This document shows, one piece after another, positions 61,562 through 64,000 of a DNA stretch of 64,000 nt. Within the stretch, counting starts at the first letter, position 1. Every line of letters starts with the position of its first letter. A program made the translations under genes and the position numbers. The notes beneath the pieces were generated by a model. The model was not told where the DNA came from. It saw only the letters and a list, made by a program, of their open reading frames with translations, and did not search any database. Location: contig NZ_JAQQPS010000009.1 of the NCBI RefSeq assembly GCF_036688685.1, forward strand, positions 1-64,000. Direction: 5' to 3'. The DNA is from JALYUM01 sp036688685 (GTDB lineage: Bacteria; Pseudomonadota; Gammaproteobacteria; Burkholderiales; Burkholderiaceae_D).

Positions 61562-62692
61562 ATGCCCGAGAACCCGAACTACGCCGCTCCTGCTGCCACC
61601 ACTGTGCCTGTTGCACCGGCGCCACCCGTCCTGCCACCACCGCCAACGCGCCGCATCTGGCCGTCCGTCGTCGGTTTTTCGATGGTGGCGCTGGCCGGCG
61701 TCCTGATCGTCCTGTACGCATGGGACTTGCCGCCATTTCACAGCACCATCGAGACCACGGAAAATGCGCTGGTGCGCGGCCAGGTGACGATCATCAGTCC
61801 GCAGCTGTCCGGTTACGTGGTGGAAGTGAAGGTGCAGGATTTCCAGCCGGTGAAACAGGGCGAGCTGCTGATGCGCATCGACGACCGCATCTACCAGCAG
61901 CGCCTCGACCAGGCCAAGGCAGCGCTGGCGGCGCAACAAGCGGCACTGGCCAACAGCCCGCAATCGGCCGCGAGTGCCGCAGCGAGCGTGGCGCAAAACC
62001 AGGCGGCGCTCGCCAACGCGAAGGCCCAGGCCGACCGCGCCGCAGCCGACTTGCGCCGCGTGGAAGAGCTTGCGGCCGACGGCTCGCTGTCCGCGCGCGA
62101 ACGCGATTCGGCCCGGGCCGCGCGCGCGCTGGCGACCAGCGGCACCGCGCAGGCCAGCGCCGCGCTGGAAATTTCGCGCCAGTCGCTGCGCAGCGTGGGG
62201 GTCAACCGCGAGGCGCTGCAAGCTGCCGTGGCAAATGCCGAAGCGGCCGTGCAACTGGCGCAAATCGATCTGTCGAACACGCGCATCCTGGCCCCGCGCG
62301 ACGGCCAGCTGGGCCAGGTGACGGTGCGCCAGGGCGCTTTTGTGAATGCCGGCGCCCAGTTGACGGCGCTGGTGCCGGACCAGATGTGGATCATCGCCAA
62401 TCTGAAAGAAACCCAGATGGCCAACATCCGCATCGGCCAGCCGGTGCGCTTTACGGTGGACGCCTTGAACAATGCGCGCTTGCTGGGCCACGTTCAGCGC
62501 ATTTCGCCGGCGGCCGGCTCCGAGTTTTCCGTCATCACGCCGGACAATGCCACCGGCAACTACGTCAAGATTGCCCAGCGCATTCCGGTGCGCATCACCA
62601 TCGATGCCAACCAGGAACTGGCCAGGCGGCTGCGGCCGGGCATGTCGGTGGTGGTCAGCATCGATGCGAACGTGGCCGGGGCGGCGCGATGA
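61562..62692 (+). CDS. HlyD-family periplasmic adaptor (EmrA-like)
   Basis: Membrane-fusion protein of 376 residues. A Pro-rich cytoplasmic tail (about 1-32) is followed by one transmembrane helix (about 37-55), a biotinyl-lipoyl-like half-domain (TENALVRGQVTIISPQLSGYVVEVKV), a long coiled-coil hairpin rich in Ala and Gln (about 110-225), the second lipoyl half (NTRILAPRDGQLGQVTVRQGAFVN) and a beta-barrel domain. It bridges the MFS pump and the outer-membrane channel. It starts two bases after the pump stop and overlaps the next gene (ATGA). Confidence 0.93.
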   Translation: MPENPNYAAPAATTVPVAPAPPVLPPPPTRRIWPSVVGFSMVALAGVLIVLYAWDLPPFHSTIETTENALVRGQVTIISPQLSGYVVEVKVQDFQPVKQGELLMRIDDRIYQQRLDQAKAALAAQQAALANSPQSAASAAASVAQNQAALANAKAQADRAAADLRRVEELAADGSLSARERDSARAARALATSGTAQASAALEISRQSLRSVGVNREALQAAVANAEAAVQLAQIDLSNTRILAPRDGQLGQVTVRQGAFVNAGAQLTALVPDQMWIIANLKETQMANIRIGQPVRFTVDALNNARLLGHVQRISPAAGSEFSVITPDNATGNYVKIAQRIPVRITIDANQELARRLRPGMSVVVSIDANVAGAAR

Positions 62693-64000
62693 CGGTGCGC
62701 GTATTGGTGCTTGCGCCGGTGCTTGCGCTGGCGCTGTCCGGCTGCGCGATGGCACCGCAACCGGCCCCGCCAGCGACCTTGAGCACGCCCGCGCAGTGGC
62801 GCACGGCGCTGGTCGCTGGCGCGCCCGTCGAGCGAGACTGGTGGCGCGCGTTCGGCGACCCCGTGCTCGACCAGCTGGTGCAGCAGGCGCAGCAGAACAA
62901 TGGCGACGTGCGCGTGGCGCTGTCGCGCTTGCAGGAATACCAGGCGCGCGTGCGGGTGGCGGCCAGCGCGCAGGCGCCGGCGCTCACGGCCAGCCTGAAC
63001 CCGACCCGGGCGCGCGCGCTCGGGTCGAGCGGGCCCGTGGATGGCACGGCCTTCACCGGCCAGGTGCAAGCCAGTTACGAACTCGACCTGTTTGGCCGCC
63101 TGGCCAGTACCACCGCTGCGGCGCGCTTCGACCTGCAAGCGCAGGAAGCGCTGGCGGCCGCGACCACGCTGGCGGTGGCCGCCAACACCGCTTCGGCGTA
63201 CCTGAACCTGCGCGGGCTCGATGCCCAGCTGGCGCTGGCGCGCGCCACGCTGGTGTCGCGCCAACGCTCGTACGATCTGGCGCGGCGCCAGTACGAGGTG
63301 GGCTACAGCTCGCGCCTCGACCAGGCGCAGGCCGAAGCCGAATTGCACACCACCGCCGCCGTGGTGCCGCAGCTGGAACGCGCCATCGCCCAGCAGGAGA
63401 ACGCCTTGAGCGTATTGCTGGGCGCCAGCCCGGGTGCAGTGGCGCGCGGCGCCGCCTTGCCCGACCTGCGCCCGCCATCGATCGGCGCCGGCATGCCATC
63501 CGAATTGCTGCGGCGCCGGCCGGATATCGCGCAGGCCGAAAGCACGCTGGCCGCGCTCGACGCCAGCCTGGCCGCCGCGCGCGACCAGTTGTTGCCGTCG
63601 ATTCGCTTGAGCGCGTCGCTGGGTGCGGAGGCGGGCAGCCTGGCGCAGCTGCTGCGCGCGCCGAATGCCTTGTGGAGCATCGGCGGCAGCATCCTCGCGC
63701 CGATCTTCGACGGCGGTCGCCTGCGCGCCCAGGCCGAAATCGCCGGCACGCTGCGCGACCGCGCCGTGTTCGGCTATGAAGCTGCGGTGCGCACGGCGTT
63801 TTCCGAAACCGACAATGCGTTGACGGCCGTGCAGCGCCTGGGCGAGCAACTGGTCGAAGCGCAGGCGCGCCAGCTGGCGTCCGCCGAAGTGCTGCGAGTC
63901 GCCCACAACCGCTACGCGAACGGTTATGCGTCCTACCTGGAAGAGCTGGACGCGCAGCGCAATGCCTTTGCGGCCGACAACAACGTGCTGCAATTGCGCG
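62689..64000 (+). CDS. Outer-membrane efflux lipoprotein, NodT family (3' end outside window)
   Basis: TolC-like channel of the efflux operon; 437 residues are visible and the frame runs off the window. The ATG overlaps the adaptor stop (62689-62692). The signal ends in LALSGCAM (lipobox Cys19), so it is lipidated as usual in the NodT family. The mature part has DWWRAFGDPVLDQLVQQA and two repeats of the OEP domain, with SYELDLFGRL, AAVVPQLERAIAQQENALSVLLG, RRPDIAQAES and IFDGGRLRAQ, all family hallmarks. Little of the C-terminus should be missing. Confidence 0.92.
   Translation, partial: MTVRVLVLAPVLALALSGCAMAPQPAPPATLSTPAQWRTALVAGAPVERDWWRAFGDPVLDQLVQQAQQNNGDVRVALSRLQEYQARVRVAASAQAPALTASLNPTRARALGSSGPVDGTAFTGQVQASYELDLFGRLASTTAAARFDLQAQEALAAATTLAVAANTASAYLNLRGLDAQLALARATLVSRQRSYDLARRQYEVGYSSRLDQAQAEAELHTTAAVVPQLERAIAQQENALSVLLGASPGAVARGAALPDLRPPSIGAGMPSELLRRRPDIAQAESTLAALDASLAAARDQLLPSIRLSASLGAEAGSLAQLLRAPNALWSIGGSILAPIFDGGRLRAQAEIAGTLRDRAVFGYEAAVRTAFSETDNALTAVQRLGEQLVEAQARQLASAEVLRVAHNRYANGYASYLEELDAQRNAFAADNNVLQLR

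Overview
The window is GC-rich, densely packed chromosomal DNA, most consistent with a betaproteobacterium of the Oxalobacteraceae (Massilia/Duganella/Janthinobacterium type). The basis is the gene set: a 2-oxoglutarate dehydrogenase cluster followed by zapE, the AcnD/PrpF form of the 2-methylcitrate cycle, a ChvE-type sugar importer with a GbpR-like LysR regulator, and recurrent short palindromic repeats of the type whose translation contains GPRLRG. The genus is an inference. No rRNA, tRNA, CRISPR array or prophage was seen.

Layout. 1-4137: end of a sensor kinase, its response regulator, a small secreted proline-rich protein, an exported alpha/beta hydrolase, a small exported protein and an acetyltransferase. 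4299-10774: an accessory type VI secretion module (VgrG, DUF4123 adaptor, DUF3304 lipoprotein, Tle1-type lipase) of overlapping or nearly abutting genes; the lipase is split by a ten-base G run. 10786-15171: a minus-strand operon behind a near-perfect Fur box, encoding a PepSY membrane protein, a DUF2271 protein with a flavinylation motif, a DUF4198 protein, ApbE and a membrane-anchored flavodoxin/FAD reductase. 15436-23509: sucA, odhB, a PspC/SHOCT protein, lpdA, zapE and a lipoprotein. 23711-31511: prpR facing prpB-prpC-acnD-prpF with a sigma-54 promoter. 31622-36479: a PAS-GGDEF-EAL protein, xth, and small proteins including a DUF1653 protein. 36547-43378: ATPase, permease and ChvE-type binding protein of a sugar importer, a LamB-type porin and a LysR regulator. 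43547-45030: a decayed IS607-like element and a 25-bp triple tandem repeat. 45055-57366: an Fsr-type exporter, a triple-CheW protein, a four-PAS chemoreceptor, a TPR-methyltransferase, a FAH-family hydrolase, a hybrid kinase, a VOC protein, a response regulator and a bacteriophytochrome kinase. 57476-64000: a serine/threonine dehydratase, an exported hydrolase, and a tripartite efflux operon whose outer-membrane component runs off the end.

The genes suggest a free-living heterotroph that senses its surroundings with many PAS-type receptors, oxidises propionate by the methylcitrate cycle, imports sugars, competes by T6SS and regulates iron redox chemistry by Fur. The most interesting signals are: (1) the Fur-controlled flavinylation operon; (2) the G run that splits the Tle1 lipase; (3) an intrinsic terminator 20 nt upstream of the porin start codon, below a structured leader; (4) a tnpB broken by two copies of a 71-bp palindromic segment next to a 20-codon tnpA remnant; and (5) a repeat family placed inside operons, one decayed copy of which supplies the C-terminus of a signalling protein.
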